NCBI RefSeq assembly: GCF_023573145.1
Contig: NZ_CP097636.1
Coordinates: 3,038,001-3,102,000 of the forward strand
Source: Aquincola tertiaricarbonis
GTDB lineage: Bacteria > Pseudomonadota > Gammaproteobacteria > Burkholderiales > Burkholderiaceae_C
Reading direction: 5' to 3'
Length of the DNA stretch: 64,000 nt
Shown here: piece by piece, positions 9,009-17,339 of the stretch
Layout: each line of letters opens with the position of its first letter
Numbering within the stretch: the first letter of the stretch is position 1
Program-made: the position numbers and the translations under genes
Notes under the pieces: generated by a model
The model's input: only the letters and a program-made list of their open reading frames with translations
Database searches by the model: none
Told to the model about the DNA's origin: nothing

Positions 9009-10430
9009 ATGGACGGCAGCGCCCCTTCGGCCCTGGCCCTGCAGGCCGTGTGGCGGGCCGCCGGCCTGCCCGAAGCGGCGCTGGCCTGCGCCGATCTGCG
9101 CGGCGATGCGCCGGTGCTGCCTTCTTCCTTCGCGGTAGCCACCGCCGCGCAGGCTTCCATGGGCGCGGCGGCGCTGGCAGCGGCCGAGTTGTGGCACCTG
9201 CGCAGCGGCGGCAGCCAGCGCCAGCAGGTGACGGTGGACCGCACCCATGCCACGCTGGACAGCTGCGCCCACTTCCTGCTCGATGGCCGCCAGCTGCCAG
9301 CCTGGGACCCGGTGTCGGGCCTGTATGCCTGCGGCCCCGATGGCGAAGCCGGCTGGGTGCGCATCCACGCCAACTTCGCCCATCACCGCGACGGCGCGTT
9401 GCGCCTGCTCGGCCTGCCGCCGGGTGAAGCGACCGGCCGCCCCGCCGTGCAGCAGGCGCTGCGCGGCTGGAGCGCCGAAGCTTTCGAGGCCGAGGCCGCG
9501 CAGGCCGGCCTGGTGGTGGCGGCCGCCCGCAGCTTCGAGCAGTGGGACGCCCACCCGCAGGGCCAGGCGGTGGCGGCGCAACCGCTGGTGCGCATCACCC
9601 GCATCGAGCCGGCGGGCCAGGCCGCACCCGCCCTGCCCTGGCCCGCGCTGGGCGATGGTGCGCAGCCGCTGGCCGGGCTGCGGGTGCTGGAGCTCACCCG
9701 CATCCTCGCCGGGCCGGTGGCCGGCCGCACGCTGGCGGCCTACGGCGCCGACGTGATGCTGGTCAATTCGCCGTCGCTGCCCAACATCGCCGCCATCGCC
9801 GACACCAGCCGCGGCAAGCGCTCGGTGCACGTCGACCTGATAGACGAACCCGGCCGCGCGCGCTTGCGCCAGCTGGCCGCGCAGGCGCATGTGTTCCTGC
9901 AGGGCTACCGGCCCGGCGCACTGGGCGCCTTCGGCCTCGCGCCGGAAGACCTGGCGCGGCTGCGGCCAGGCATCGTCGTGGTGTCGCTCAGCGCCTATGG
10001 CGCCGAAGGGCCGTGGGGCGGCCGCCGCGGCTTCGATTCGCTGGTGCAGACGGCCACCGGCTTCAACCTGGCCGAAGCGCAGGCCGCGGGCGCACACACG
10101 CCCCGCGCGCTGCCGCTGCAGATCCTGGACTACGCGGCCGGCTACCTGCTGGCCTTCGGCACGCAGGCCGCGCTGTGGCGCCAGCAGCAGCAAGGCGGCA
10201 GCTGGCATGTGCAGGTGTCATTGGCTGGCGTCGGCCATTGGCTGCGCAGCCTGGGCCGGGTGCCGGACGGCCTGCAGGCCCAGGCCCCGGCCTTCGACCC
10301 CTACCTGGTCACCGAACCCAGCGGCTTTGGCGCGCTGACGGTGCTGCGCCATCCGGCGCAGTTCTCGCACACGCCTGCCGGATGGCGGCGGCCGTCGATG
10401 CCGCCGGGGTCGCACCCACCGGTGTGGTGA
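9009..10430 (+). CDS. CoA transferase, family III (CaiB/BaiF)
   Basis: The 473-aa protein shows the CaiB/BaiF pattern: LRVLELTRILAGPVAGRTLAAYGADV about halfway in, then SRGKRSVHVDL, LARLRPGIVVVSLSAYG and GGRRGFDSLVQTATGF. An N-terminal ~200-residue region of the same superfamily precedes this core, so it looks like a full-length two-lobed member. Family III enzymes transfer CoA between carboxylic acids. The substrate cannot be assigned. It starts 15 bp after the C26 hydrolase gene, so the two are probably co-transcribed, and it ends 7 bp from the convergent ligase gene. Confidence 0.87.
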   Translation: MDGSAPSALALQAVWRAAGLPEAALACADLRGDAPVLPSSFAVATAAQASMGAAALAAAELWHLRSGGSQRQQVTVDRTHATLDSCAHFLLDGRQLPAWDPVSGLYACGPDGEAGWVRIHANFAHHRDGALRLLGLPPGEATGRPAVQQALRGWSAEAFEAEAAQAGLVVAAARSFEQWDAHPQGQAVAAQPLVRITRIEPAGQAAPALPWPALGDGAQPLAGLRVLELTRILAGPVAGRTLAAYGADVMLVNSPSLPNIAAIADTSRGKRSVHVDLIDEPGRARLRQLAAQAHVFLQGYRPGALGAFGLAPEDLARLRPGIVVVSLSAYGAEGPWGGRRGFDSLVQTATGFNLAEAQAAGAHTPRALPLQILDYAAGYLLAFGTQAALWRQQQQGGSWHVQVSLAGVGHWLRSLGRVPDGLQAQAPAFDPYLVTEPSGFGALTVLRHPAQFSHTPAGWRRPSMPPGSHPPVW

Positions 10431-10437
10431 AGCGCGG

Positions 10438-12147
10438 TTAACTCTGGATCAAGGCTTCCAGCGTCTGCAGGGTGTCCGCCTCCCACAGCGGCTTGTCATG
10501 GCGGATGCGCAGCATGCGCGGAAAGCGCGTGGCGATGCCGCTCTTGTGGCGCGGGCTGCGCTGGATGCCTTCGAAGCCGAGCTCGAACACCAGCGTGGGC
10601 TTGACGCTGCGCACCGGGCCGAACTTTTCCAGGGTGTGGGCGCGGATCACCTTGTCCACCTCGGCGAACTCGGCGTCGGTCAGGCCTGAATAGGCCTTGG
10701 CAAAAGGCACCAGCTGCAGCGCGCCCGGCTGGGCCGGCTCGCGGCGGGCGATGGCGTCCAGCACGGCCTGGGCCTCGGCGGCGTCCACCGGCGCGCGATT
10801 CCACACCGCGAAGGTGTAGTCGGTGTACACGCTGGCGCGCCGGCCGTGGCCGCGCTGGGCATACACCAGCACGCCGTCGGCGGTCATCGGCTCGATCTTC
10901 CACTTCCACCAGGTGCCGGCGGCCTTGGTGCGGCCGGTGCCATAGGTGGCATCACGCTGCTTGAGCATGAAGCCTTCGACGCCGCGCTCCCGCGACTCGG
11001 TGCGCAGCCGCGCCAGGGCCGGCCAGTCGGGCGCCTGCACCAGCGGCGACAGCTGCATGCGCGCCTGCGGCGCCACCTCTTCCAGCTGAGCGCGCCGCTC
11101 GGTGTGCGGGCGGTGGCGCCAGTCCTGGCCCTGCCACTCCAGCAAGTCGTAGGCGATGAAGTTCACGGGCGCGTCAGTGAGGATCTTCTTGCTGAGCTTG
11201 AGGCGGCCGATGCGCTGCTGCAGCAGCGCAAACGGTGCCGGCCGTTCTTCGTGCCACACCAGCAGCTCGCCATCCAGCACCGTGCCGTCGGGCAGCGGCT
11301 GCGCCAGCGCCACGATCTCGGGGAAGCGGTCGGTGATCAGCTCCTCACCGCGCGACCAGATCCACACCCGGCCGGCGCGCTTGACGATCTGCGCGCGGAT
11401 GCCGTCGAACTTCCATTCCACCAGCCACTGGTCGGTGGGGCCCAGCCGGGCTTCGAAGTCGCTGGCGTCACCTTCGAGCTGGTGGGCCAGGAAAAACGGG
11501 TACGGCTGGCCCGCATCGTCGGGGCTGCGCTCGTCGCCGGCGGCGCCCTCCACCACCGGCGCCAGCAAGGCCTGGTAGCGGCTGGCGCTGGGGGTGGCGC
11601 GGGCGTCGGTGTAGCCCATCATGCGCTGGGCCACGCGCTTGGGGTCCAGGCCGGCCTGCTCGGCCAGCGCGCGCTGCACCAGCAGCTTGCTCACGCCCAC
11701 CCGGAAGCCGCCGCCGATCAGCTTGGTGAGCAGGAAGCGGCCGGTGGTGTCCAGCTCACGCCAGTAGCCGGCCACGCGGTGGGCCTGTTCCTCGGGGGGC
11801 AGGCCGCGCAGCGGCAGCAGCCGGTGCTCGATCCACTCGGCCAGGCCCAGCGGCGCGGCCGGCTGGTCGGCCGGCGGCAGCACATGGGCGATGGTCTCGG
11901 CCAGGTCGCCCACGGCCTGGTAGCTTTCCTCGAACAGCCATTCGGGGATGCCGGCTTCGGCGCAGGCCAGCGCGCGCAGCACGCCAGTGGGCACCACCTG
12001 GCGCGGCTTGCCACCGGCCAGGAAGTAAACGGCCCAGGCGGCATCGGCCGGCTCGGCCTGGGCGAAGTAGCGGCGCAGCGCGGCCACCTTGTCGCTGGTG
12101 CCGGTGCTGGCGTCCAGTTCGGTGAAAAGAACGGCGAAGGCGTGCAT
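10438..12147 (-). CDS. ATP-dependent DNA ligase (bacterial LigB/LigC-like, cassette-associated)
   Basis: The 569-aa protein has an N-terminal DNA-ligase helical domain (about 1–200), an adenylation domain with the nucleotidyl-lysine motif WKFDGIRAQ (KxDG), downstream motifs LDGELLVW and EGFMLKQRDATYGTGR, and an OB domain reaching motif V/VI as TWWKWKIEP. It joins nicked DNA with ATP and is distinct from the housekeeping NAD ligase. It is the third gene of a – strand run after a metallo-beta-lactamase exonuclease and an unknown gene (gaps of 14 and 17 bp). In many proteobacteria this ligase type is clustered with that exonuclease, a DEXH helicase and a metallophosphoesterase; the last two are not present here. 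Confidence 0.92.
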   Translation of the reverse strand: MHAFAVLFTELDASTGTSDKVAALRRYFAQAEPADAAWAVYFLAGGKPRQVVPTGVLRALACAEAGIPEWLFEESYQAVGDLAETIAHVLPPADQPAAPLGLAEWIEHRLLPLRGLPPEEQAHRVAGYWRELDTTGRFLLTKLIGGGFRVGVSKLLVQRALAEQAGLDPKRVAQRMMGYTDARATPSASRYQALLAPVVEGAAGDERSPDDAGQPYPFFLAHQLEGDASDFEARLGPTDQWLVEWKFDGIRAQIVKRAGRVWIWSRGEELITDRFPEIVALAQPLPDGTVLDGELLVWHEERPAPFALLQQRIGRLKLSKKILTDAPVNFIAYDLLEWQGQDWRHRPHTERRAQLEEVAPQARMQLSPLVQAPDWPALARLRTESRERGVEGFMLKQRDATYGTGRTKAAGTWWKWKIEPMTADGVLVYAQRGHGRRASVYTDYTFAVWNRAPVDAAEAQAVLDAIARREPAQPGALQLVPFAKAYSGLTDAEFAEVDKVIRAHTLEKFGPVRSVKPTLVFELGFEGIQRSPRHKSGIATRFPRMLRIRHDKPLWEADTLQTLEALIQS

Positions 12148-12164
12148 CAGGCCGGCTGCAGCAC

Positions 12165-12971
12165 TCAGCGCGCCTGCGGCGATGCGGTCTTCTGCTCCAC
12201 CGGCCGCGCGGCGTCGGGGCGGTGGTAGTCGTCGTTCAGGCGGCTGAACTGCGCCGCGCGCTCGTTCTCGACGAAGGCCTGCAGCGCCTCGAAGCCGCGG
12301 CCTTGCAGGCTGCTGTCATGCAGCAGCACGAGCTGGCCGATCAGGCTCCAGTCGGCCGTGTCGCCGGCGGCTTCGGCCAGGCACCACACGGTGGCGTCCT
12401 CGGGCAGCGGGGCCAGCAGCGCCTGCGCCAGCCGCTCGGGCGCCACTGGCTGCATCTGCGCCCGCTGCGGCCAGCGGGCCAGCGGCGCGCCCTGCTCGGC
12501 CGGCGGCCACCAGGCGATCAGGCGCAGCGCGGCATGCGTTTCCACCACCGGGCCGCCGGGGCCTTCGCGCAGCTCGGTGCTTTCGGCGGCCACCTGCTTG
12601 ACGGCGGCCACCCAGGTGCCCGGCTGCCACTGGCGCAGCAGCCGCGGGTGGCTGGGCACGGGCGCCATGGTGGGCGCAGGCTGCCAGTCGAGGTCGATGT
12701 CGGTGATTTCTTCGGCCGCCCAGCGCGCGGCCCGCTGGGCCACCTGGCGGCCAAGCTGGTCGAGTTCAACCGGCGCCACCGGCGCGTCCTGCACCGGCTG
12801 CAGCCTGGGCAGGCGCAGCGATGGGGCGTCTTCGGCGGCCGGGCGGCGCACGCCGGTGGGCTGCCAGCCGTCCAGCAGGCGCATCAGTTCGGCGTCGGTG
12901 GGCCGCGGTCCCCGGTCGGGGCGCCAGCCGTCCAGCACGCGGGTGGGGTCCAGGGGGTCGTCGCGGTCCAT
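12165..12971 (-). CDS. Unrecognised protein encoded between ligase-associated exonuclease and ATP-dependent ligase
   Basis: I do not recognise this 268-aa protein. It is predicted to be soluble, with no signal peptide or membrane segment. The N-terminus contains two similar segments, VLDGWRPDRGPRPTDAE (about 13–29) and [17 protein letters not shown] (about 32–48). The rest is rich in Trp, Ala and Pro and contains EEITDIDLDWQPAPT and ALRLIAWWPP. It starts 14 bp after the exonuclease gene and ends 17 bp before the ligase gene, so it is almost certainly co-expressed with both. A role in the same DNA-repair cassette is inferred from position only. Confidence 0.75.
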   Translation of the reverse strand: MDRDDPLDPTRVLDGWRPDRGPRPTDAELMRLLDGWQPTGVRRPAAEDAPSLRLPRLQPVQDAPVAPVELDQLGRQVAQRAARWAAEEITDIDLDWQPAPTMAPVPSHPRLLRQWQPGTWVAAVKQVAAESTELREGPGGPVVETHAALRLIAWWPPAEQGAPLARWPQRAQMQPVAPERLAQALLAPLPEDATVWCLAEAAGDTADWSLIGQLVLLHDSSLQGRGFEALQAFVENERAAQFSRLNDDYHRPDAARPVEQKTASPQAR

Positions 12972-12985
12972 CGCTCGATTTTCGG

Positions 12986-14083
12986 TCAGCTGACGGCAGG
13001 GTCCATCGTGGGGGTGGGGGGGCTGGTGGCGCCCGCGGCCTCGGCGGTGGGGTCTTCCAGCGCGTCGTCGCCGTACTCGGTGCGGAAGGCGCCGGCGTCC
13101 AGGCCCTGTTCCTGCAGCCAGCGCACCATCACCGCTTCATAGCCGTGGGTCACGATCACCCGCTCGGCGCCGGTGGCCAGGATGGCGCGCTGCAGGCCGG
13201 GCCAGTCGGCGTGGTCGCTCATCACGAAGCCGCGGTCCACGGCCCGCCGGCGGCGCGCACCGCGCAGCTGCATCCAGCCGCTGGCGAATGCGTCGCTGTA
13301 GTCGCCGAAGCGCCGCAGCCAGGGCGAGCCCTGCACCGAAGGCGGTGCCACCACGAGCGCACGCTTCATCTCGGCCTTGGGCAGCTCGGTGGCGGCGAAG
13401 GTGGGCGGCAACGGCACGCCGGCTGCGCGATAGGCGGTGTTCAGCGTGTCCACCGCGCCGTGCACCACGATGGGCCCGATGGACGGGTCGACGCCGGCCA
13501 GCATGCGCTGCGCCTTGCCGAAGCTGTAGCCCATCAGCAGGCTGGCGCGGCCGGCCTCGGCATTGGCGGCCCACCAGCGGTTGATGTCGGCGAACAGGCT
13601 GGCCTGCGTGGGCCAGCGGTAGATGGGCAGGCCGAAGGTGGACTCGGTGATGAAGCAGTGGCAGCGCACCGGCTCGAAGGGCGCGCAGGTGGCGTTGAGG
13701 TCGCCCGACACCTCGCCGTGCAGCGCGGTGTCGCCGGCCACGAAGTAGTCGCCAGAGGCCACCCACACGCGGCCGCGGTGCTCCAGCCGCACCTGGGCCG
13801 AGCCCAGCACATGGCCGGCCGGGTGCAGGCTGATGCGCACGCCGCGGTGGTCCACCACCTCGCCCCAGCCCAGGGTCTGCAGGGCGATGTCTTCGCCCAG
13901 GCGCGAGCGCAGCACGCCTTCGCTGTCGTGCGAAGCCAGGTAGTGGCCGTGGCCGCGCCGGGCGTGGTCGGCATGGGCATGGGTGACGATGGCGTGCGAG
14001 ACCGGGCGCCACGGGTCGATGTGGAAATCGCCGGGCGGGCAATACAGGCCTTCGGGCGTGGCCACCACCAAGTCGTCATGCAT
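12986..14083 (-). CDS. DNA-ligase-associated metallo-beta-lactamase/beta-CASP exonuclease
   Basis: The 366-aa protein has the metallo-beta-lactamase signature VTHAHADHARRGHGHY, followed by HPAGHVLGSAQV, SGDYFV and FITESTFGLPIYRWP, and a beta-CASP-like part with LLMGYSFGKAQR and VMSDHADWPGLQ. This matches the putative exonuclease that is repeatedly found with bacterial ATP-dependent ligases. I selected the ATG at 14083 (MHDDLVVATPEGLYC); the open frame reaches 14200 but the added residues are low-complexity. It heads the exonuclease–unknown–ligase run and is divergent from the DUF805 gene. Confidence 0.87.
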   Translation of the reverse strand: MHDDLVVATPEGLYCPPGDFHIDPWRPVSHAIVTHAHADHARRGHGHYLASHDSEGVLRSRLGEDIALQTLGWGEVVDHRGVRISLHPAGHVLGSAQVRLEHRGRVWVASGDYFVAGDTALHGEVSGDLNATCAPFEPVRCHCFITESTFGLPIYRWPTQASLFADINRWWAANAEAGRASLLMGYSFGKAQRMLAGVDPSIGPIVVHGAVDTLNTAYRAAGVPLPPTFAATELPKAEMKRALVVAPPSVQGSPWLRRFGDYSDAFASGWMQLRGARRRRAVDRGFVMSDHADWPGLQRAILATGAERVIVTHGYEAVMVRWLQEQGLDAGAFRTEYGDDALEDPTAEAAGATSPPTPTMDPAVS

Positions 14084-14177
14084 CGTCGCATTGTGACGAC
14101 GCCGGCCGCCCCGCGCGCCCGCAGGGACAGCTGCCGAAAGGTGACGATGGGATACTGACCCTGCTGCCTGTTGCCCG

Positions 14178-14582
14178 ATGACCGCCTTGAATCCTTCCAC
14201 CGTGCCGCCGCGCCGGCCCCTCGGCTACGAGCCGATGACGCCGCTGCAGATCCTGTTCAGCCTGCGGGGCCGGGTGCCGCGCAAGGTGTGGTGGCTGTAT
14301 GCCGTGGCGGGGCCCATCGGCGTAGGCGCGCTGGTGACGGCGCTGCTGCGCATCATGGGCTTCGGCGCCCAGCAGGCCGAAGAGTGGGTGAACATGCTGC
14401 TGCTGTGGCCGGTGCTGGCGGTGTCCGTCAAGCGCTGGCACGACCGCGACAAGTCGGGCTGGTGGGTGCTGGTGGCGCTGCTGCCGCTGATCGGCTGGCT
14501 GTGGGCGCTGATCGACAACGGCCTGCGCCGCGGCACCGTGGGGCACAACCGGTTTGGCGAGGACCTGACCGGGCAGTTCTGA
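14178..14582 (+). CDS. DUF805 membrane protein
   Basis: This is a 134-aa inner-membrane protein. It has the DUF805 landmarks: an early FSLRGRVPRKVWW, about three hydrophobic segments, the conserved KRWHDRDKSGWW near the centre, and a short C-terminal tail ending NRFGEDLTGQF. The family's function is not known. The gene stands alone, divergent from the exonuclease and convergent with the cardiolipin synthase gene 15 bp away. Confidence 0.88.
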   Translation: MTALNPSTVPPRRPLGYEPMTPLQILFSLRGRVPRKVWWLYAVAGPIGVGALVTALLRIMGFGAQQAEEWVNMLLLWPVLAVSVKRWHDRDKSGWWVLVALLPLIGWLWALIDNGLRRGTVGHNRFGEDLTGQF

Positions 14583-14597
14583 GGCGCTTCATGAGCG

Positions 14598-15968
14598 TCA
14601 GTACAGCCCCGTGATGCCTCCCACCCGCAGGTAGAGCCGCGCGCAGAACGCCACGAAGCCGCGCTGCATGCGGGCCCAGAGTCCGTTGCCGACCGAGGGC
14701 GCCGTGACTTCGCGCGACAGCGCCACCGCTTCTTCGAACTGCGCCGACAGCTCGCCGGCGAAGCGGTGGTCGCGCACCACCACGTTGGCTTCCAGGTTGA
14801 GCAGCAACGACAACGGGTCGATGTTGCTGCTGCCCACGGTGGCCCAGTCGGCATCCACCACCGCCACCTTGGCATGCAGGAAGGCGGGCGTGTACTCGAA
14901 GATGCGCACGCCCTGGGCCAGCAGCTCGGCGTACAGCACGCTGGCCGCCAGCGCCGCGAAGCGGTAGTCGGGCCTGCCCTGCAGCAGCAGCCGCACCTTG
15001 ACGCCGCGGCGCGCCGCATTGCGCAGCGTGCGGCGGAACTGCAGGCCCGGGTAGAAGTACGGTGACACCAGGTCAATGCGGTCGCGCGCCTGGCGCAGCG
15101 CGTCGATGTAGGCGCGCTCGATCGCGCGGCGCTGGCGCAGGTTGTCGCGCACCACGAAAGCGGCGCGCACCGGTTGCAGGCTGCGCAGGCCCGGCAGGTC
15201 GGGGCGCCGCGGTGGCCCCACGCGCATGCGGCGCACCAGCTCCTTCACGCGCTGCACCGGCTGCGGGCTGCGCGCCGCCGCGATGGCCTCGTCGCGCCAG
15301 TCGCGGCCGAAGACGGCGCGGGTCCACACCGCGCGCAGCGTGTGCTCGATGGGCAGCACCACCGGACCCTGCACCAGCACCGCGAAGTCCAGCCGCGGGG
15401 CGTCCAGCGCACCGTGGCCCAGGTCGTTGCGGTCGTCGAGCACGTTGATGCCGCCGACGAAGCCGGTGCCGGAATCCACCACGCACAGCTTCTGGTGCAG
15501 CCGGCGAAACTGGCCCGGCTGCAGCCACGAGCGCCAGCCGGTGATCGGCCGGTAGGCCACCAGCCCGACGCCGGCCGCCTCCAGCCGGGCGCGCAGCCGG
15601 GGCAGCGCGGCGGCACTGCCAAAGCCATCCACCACCACCCGCACCCGCACGCCGCGGCGCGCGGCGGCTTCCAGCGCCTGCAGCACGGCCTGGCCGGCCA
15701 CATCGTCGTGGAAGATGTAGGTGGCCAGCCAGACCTCGTGCATCGCGCGGTGGATGGCGCCGCACATGGCCGGGAACAGGTCGTCGCCGCCTCGCAGCAA
15801 CTGCACCTCGTTGCCGCCGGTGAAGACGGCGCGCGGCAGGCCGTACCAGCCGAGGGGATGCTCGTGGGGCGGTCTTTCAGGGTCCAGCCGCTGGGCCGCC
15901 CCAAGGCTGGACGCGCCCCCCCGGGGGGCCGCGAGCGCCAGCGAGCTTGGGGGCTCAATCAAGGTCAA
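14598..15968 (-). CDS. clsB: Cardiolipin synthase B-type (phospholipase D family)
   Basis: Two HKD motifs are visible, HQKLCVVDSGTGFVGGIN and HAKVAVVDADWATVGSSNID, with the ClsB-like continuation DPLSLLLNLEANVVVRDHRF. ClsB condenses phosphatidyl groups to make cardiolipin at the inner membrane. The open frame of 456 aa begins at a TTG that overlaps the EEP gene by 14 bp, but its first ~25 residues are encoded by a dispersed repeat (15894–15954). Family similarity only begins near FTGGNEVQLLRGG, so the start is uncertain and no ATG lies between these points. It is the last gene of the aspS-side run. Confidence 0.88.
   Translation of the reverse strand: MTLIEPPSSLALAAPRGGASSLGAAQRLDPERPPHEHPLGWYGLPRAVFTGGNEVQLLRGGDDLFPAMCGAIHRAMHEVWLATYIFHDDVAGQAVLQALEAAARRGVRVRVVVDGFGSAAALPRLRARLEAAGVGLVAYRPITGWRSWLQPGQFRRLHQKLCVVDSGTGFVGGINVLDDRNDLGHGALDAPRLDFAVLVQGPVVLPIEHTLRAVWTRAVFGRDWRDEAIAAARSPQPVQRVKELVRRMRVGPPRRPDLPGLRSLQPVRAAFVVRDNLRQRRAIERAYIDALRQARDRIDLVSPYFYPGLQFRRTLRNAARRGVKVRLLLQGRPDYRFAALAASVLYAELLAQGVRIFEYTPAFLHAKVAVVDADWATVGSSNIDPLSLLLNLEANVVVRDHRFAGELSAQFEEAVALSREVTAPSVGNGLWARMQRGFVAFCARLYLRVGGITGLY
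15894..15954. repeat. Dispersed GC-rich repeat, copy B (reverse orientation)
   Basis: Read on the – strand it begins GCCCCCAAGCTCGCTGGCGC and ends CTTGGGGCGGCCCAG, matching copy A at 5469–5540 at both ends with a diverged middle. It begins directly after the stop of the EEP gene and lies inside the open frame used for clsB. Confidence 0.68.
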
Positions 15969-16761
15969 ACTCGGCCACCAGCGGCAGGTGGTCGGACATG
16001 CGGGCCCAGGCGCCGCCGCGCGGCACGAAGATGGAGCGGCAGGCCAGGCCGCGGGTGTAGAAGCGGTCGAGCGCGAACACCGGCACCCGCGACGGGAAGG
16101 TCAGGCACTTGGCGCTGCGGGCGCCGGCCTCGCGCGCCCGCTGCAGGCCGCAATCGGCCATCGGGCCGTCGAGCTTCTCGCCCCAGTCGTTGAAGTCGCC
16201 CGCCACCACCACCGGCGCGCCGGCCGGCACCGCATGCGCGATGTACTCGGCCAGCCGGGCGGCCTGGCGCAGGCGGCTGGCATGCATCAGGCCGAAATGG
16301 GCGGTGATGGTGTGCACCTCCAGCCCGTTCCACTGCACCGGCACATGCAGCAGGCCACGCTGCTCGAAGCGGTGGTCGCTGACGTCGTGGTGACCAATGT
16401 CGCCGATCGGCCAGCGCGACAGCAGCGCATTGCCATGCTCGCCGTCGCGGGTGACGGCATTGGTGCGGTAGGCCACCTCATAGCCCTGCGGCGCCAGGAA
16501 GTCGGCCTGCCCACCCTCGGGCCAGCCGAAGGTGGTGCGGGCGAAGGCGCGTGCCTCGCGGTGGTTGAAGAGCCGCACTTCCTGCAAAAACACCATGTCG
16601 GCGTCCAGCGCCTCCACGCCTTGCCCCAGGTTGTGGATCTCCAGCCGCTTGAGCGGCCCGAGGCCACGCACGCCCTTGTGGATGTTGTAGGTGGCGGTGC
16701 GCAGACGGCCCAGGGTGCTGGCCTTGGGCAGCAGCGTCGATTGCAGCGGTTTGAGCGTCAT
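15955..16761 (-). CDS. Endonuclease/exonuclease/phosphatase (EEP) family protein
   Basis: The 268-aa protein has the EEP fold motifs: LRTATYNIHKGV at the start, DMVFLQEVR, the central AHFGLMHASRLRQ, VVVAGDFNDWGEKLDG and the terminal MSDHLPLVAEFDLD with the catalytic Asp-His. Members cleave phosphodiester or phosphomonoester bonds in nucleic acids or lipids. Its steady place next to ClsB suggests a link to phospholipid metabolism, but the substrate is not known. I chose the ATG at 16761 (MTLKPLQST), 16 bp after the nudB stop; the open frame goes further upstream in another gene's shadow. Confidence 0.87.
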   Translation of the reverse strand: MTLKPLQSTLLPKASTLGRLRTATYNIHKGVRGLGPLKRLEIHNLGQGVEALDADMVFLQEVRLFNHREARAFARTTFGWPEGGQADFLAPQGYEVAYRTNAVTRDGEHGNALLSRWPIGDIGHHDVSDHRFEQRGLLHVPVQWNGLEVHTITAHFGLMHASRLRQAARLAEYIAHAVPAGAPVVVAGDFNDWGEKLDGPMADCGLQRAREAGARSAKCLTFPSRVPVFALDRFYTRGLACRSIFVPRGGAWARMSDHLPLVAEFDLD

Positions 16762-16777
16762 GGCTCGGGCCTTGGTC

Positions 16778-17260
16778 TCAAGCGAACCGGGGCAGCTGCA
16801 GGATCGCCTCGGCATTGCTGGGCGAAAAGCAGCGGTCGGCCGCCTCCTGCCAAGGCAGCCAGGCCAGCGCGGTGTGCTCGCGCGGGGCCAGGCGCACCGG
16901 CGTGCCGGCGGGCACGCGCAGGCCGAACACATGCTCGGTGTTCTGCGTCACGCCCGGCGCATAGCGGTGGCGCCACACGGGGTAGATCTCGTAGAGGTTG
17001 ACCAGGCCCCAGTCGCGCAGCGCGCTGCGGGGCACGGCCTCGGTGCCGATGACGATGCCGGTTTCTTCCAGCACCTCGCGCTCGGCGGTCAGGGCCAGCG
17101 GCTCGTCGATCAGGTCTTTCGAGCCGGTGACGCTTTGCCAGAAACCGGGCTTGTCGGCCCGCTCGATCAGCAGCACGTCCAGCGCCGGGGTGTAGATCAC
17201 CACCAGCACCGATTCGGGGATCTTGAAGGGTCGCGGTGACTCGGCGTTGGCAAGCGTCAT
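16778..17260 (-). CDS. nudB: Dihydroneopterin triphosphate pyrophosphatase (Nudix)
   Basis: This is a Nudix hydrolase of about 160 aa. The Nudix box is complete, with Gly-x5-Glu-x7-REV-x-EE-x-G-I running from GSKDLIDE through REVLEETGIVI. The N-terminal KIPESVLVVIYT and the position next to aspS are typical of NudB, which removes pyrophosphate from dihydroneopterin triphosphate in folate synthesis. Starts at 17266 and 17260 are two codons apart and both possible. It lies between aspS and the EEP gene on the same strand. Confidence 0.88.
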   Translation of the reverse strand: MTLANAESPRPFKIPESVLVVIYTPALDVLLIERADKPGFWQSVTGSKDLIDEPLALTAEREVLEETGIVIGTEAVPRSALRDWGLVNLYEIYPVWRHRYAPGVTQNTEHVFGLRVPAGTPVRLAPREHTALAWLPWQEAADRCFSPSNAEAILQLPRFA

Positions 17261-17306
17261 GGGCAATCAGCGGCGGGCGGAGCGGGCAGTCTAGCCCTCA
17301 AGGCCC

Positions 17307-17332
17307 GGCGGGCGGCCAGCCGCCGCCCCGCC
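17307..17332 (-). other. GC-rich imperfect stem-loop between aspS and nudB
   Basis: GGCGGGCGGC (17307–17316) faces GCCGCCGCCCCGCC (17319–17332) with a bulge. There is no T-run, so it is a weak terminator candidate or an intercistronic structure. Confidence 0.3.
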
Positions 17333-17339
17333 CGGCCGA

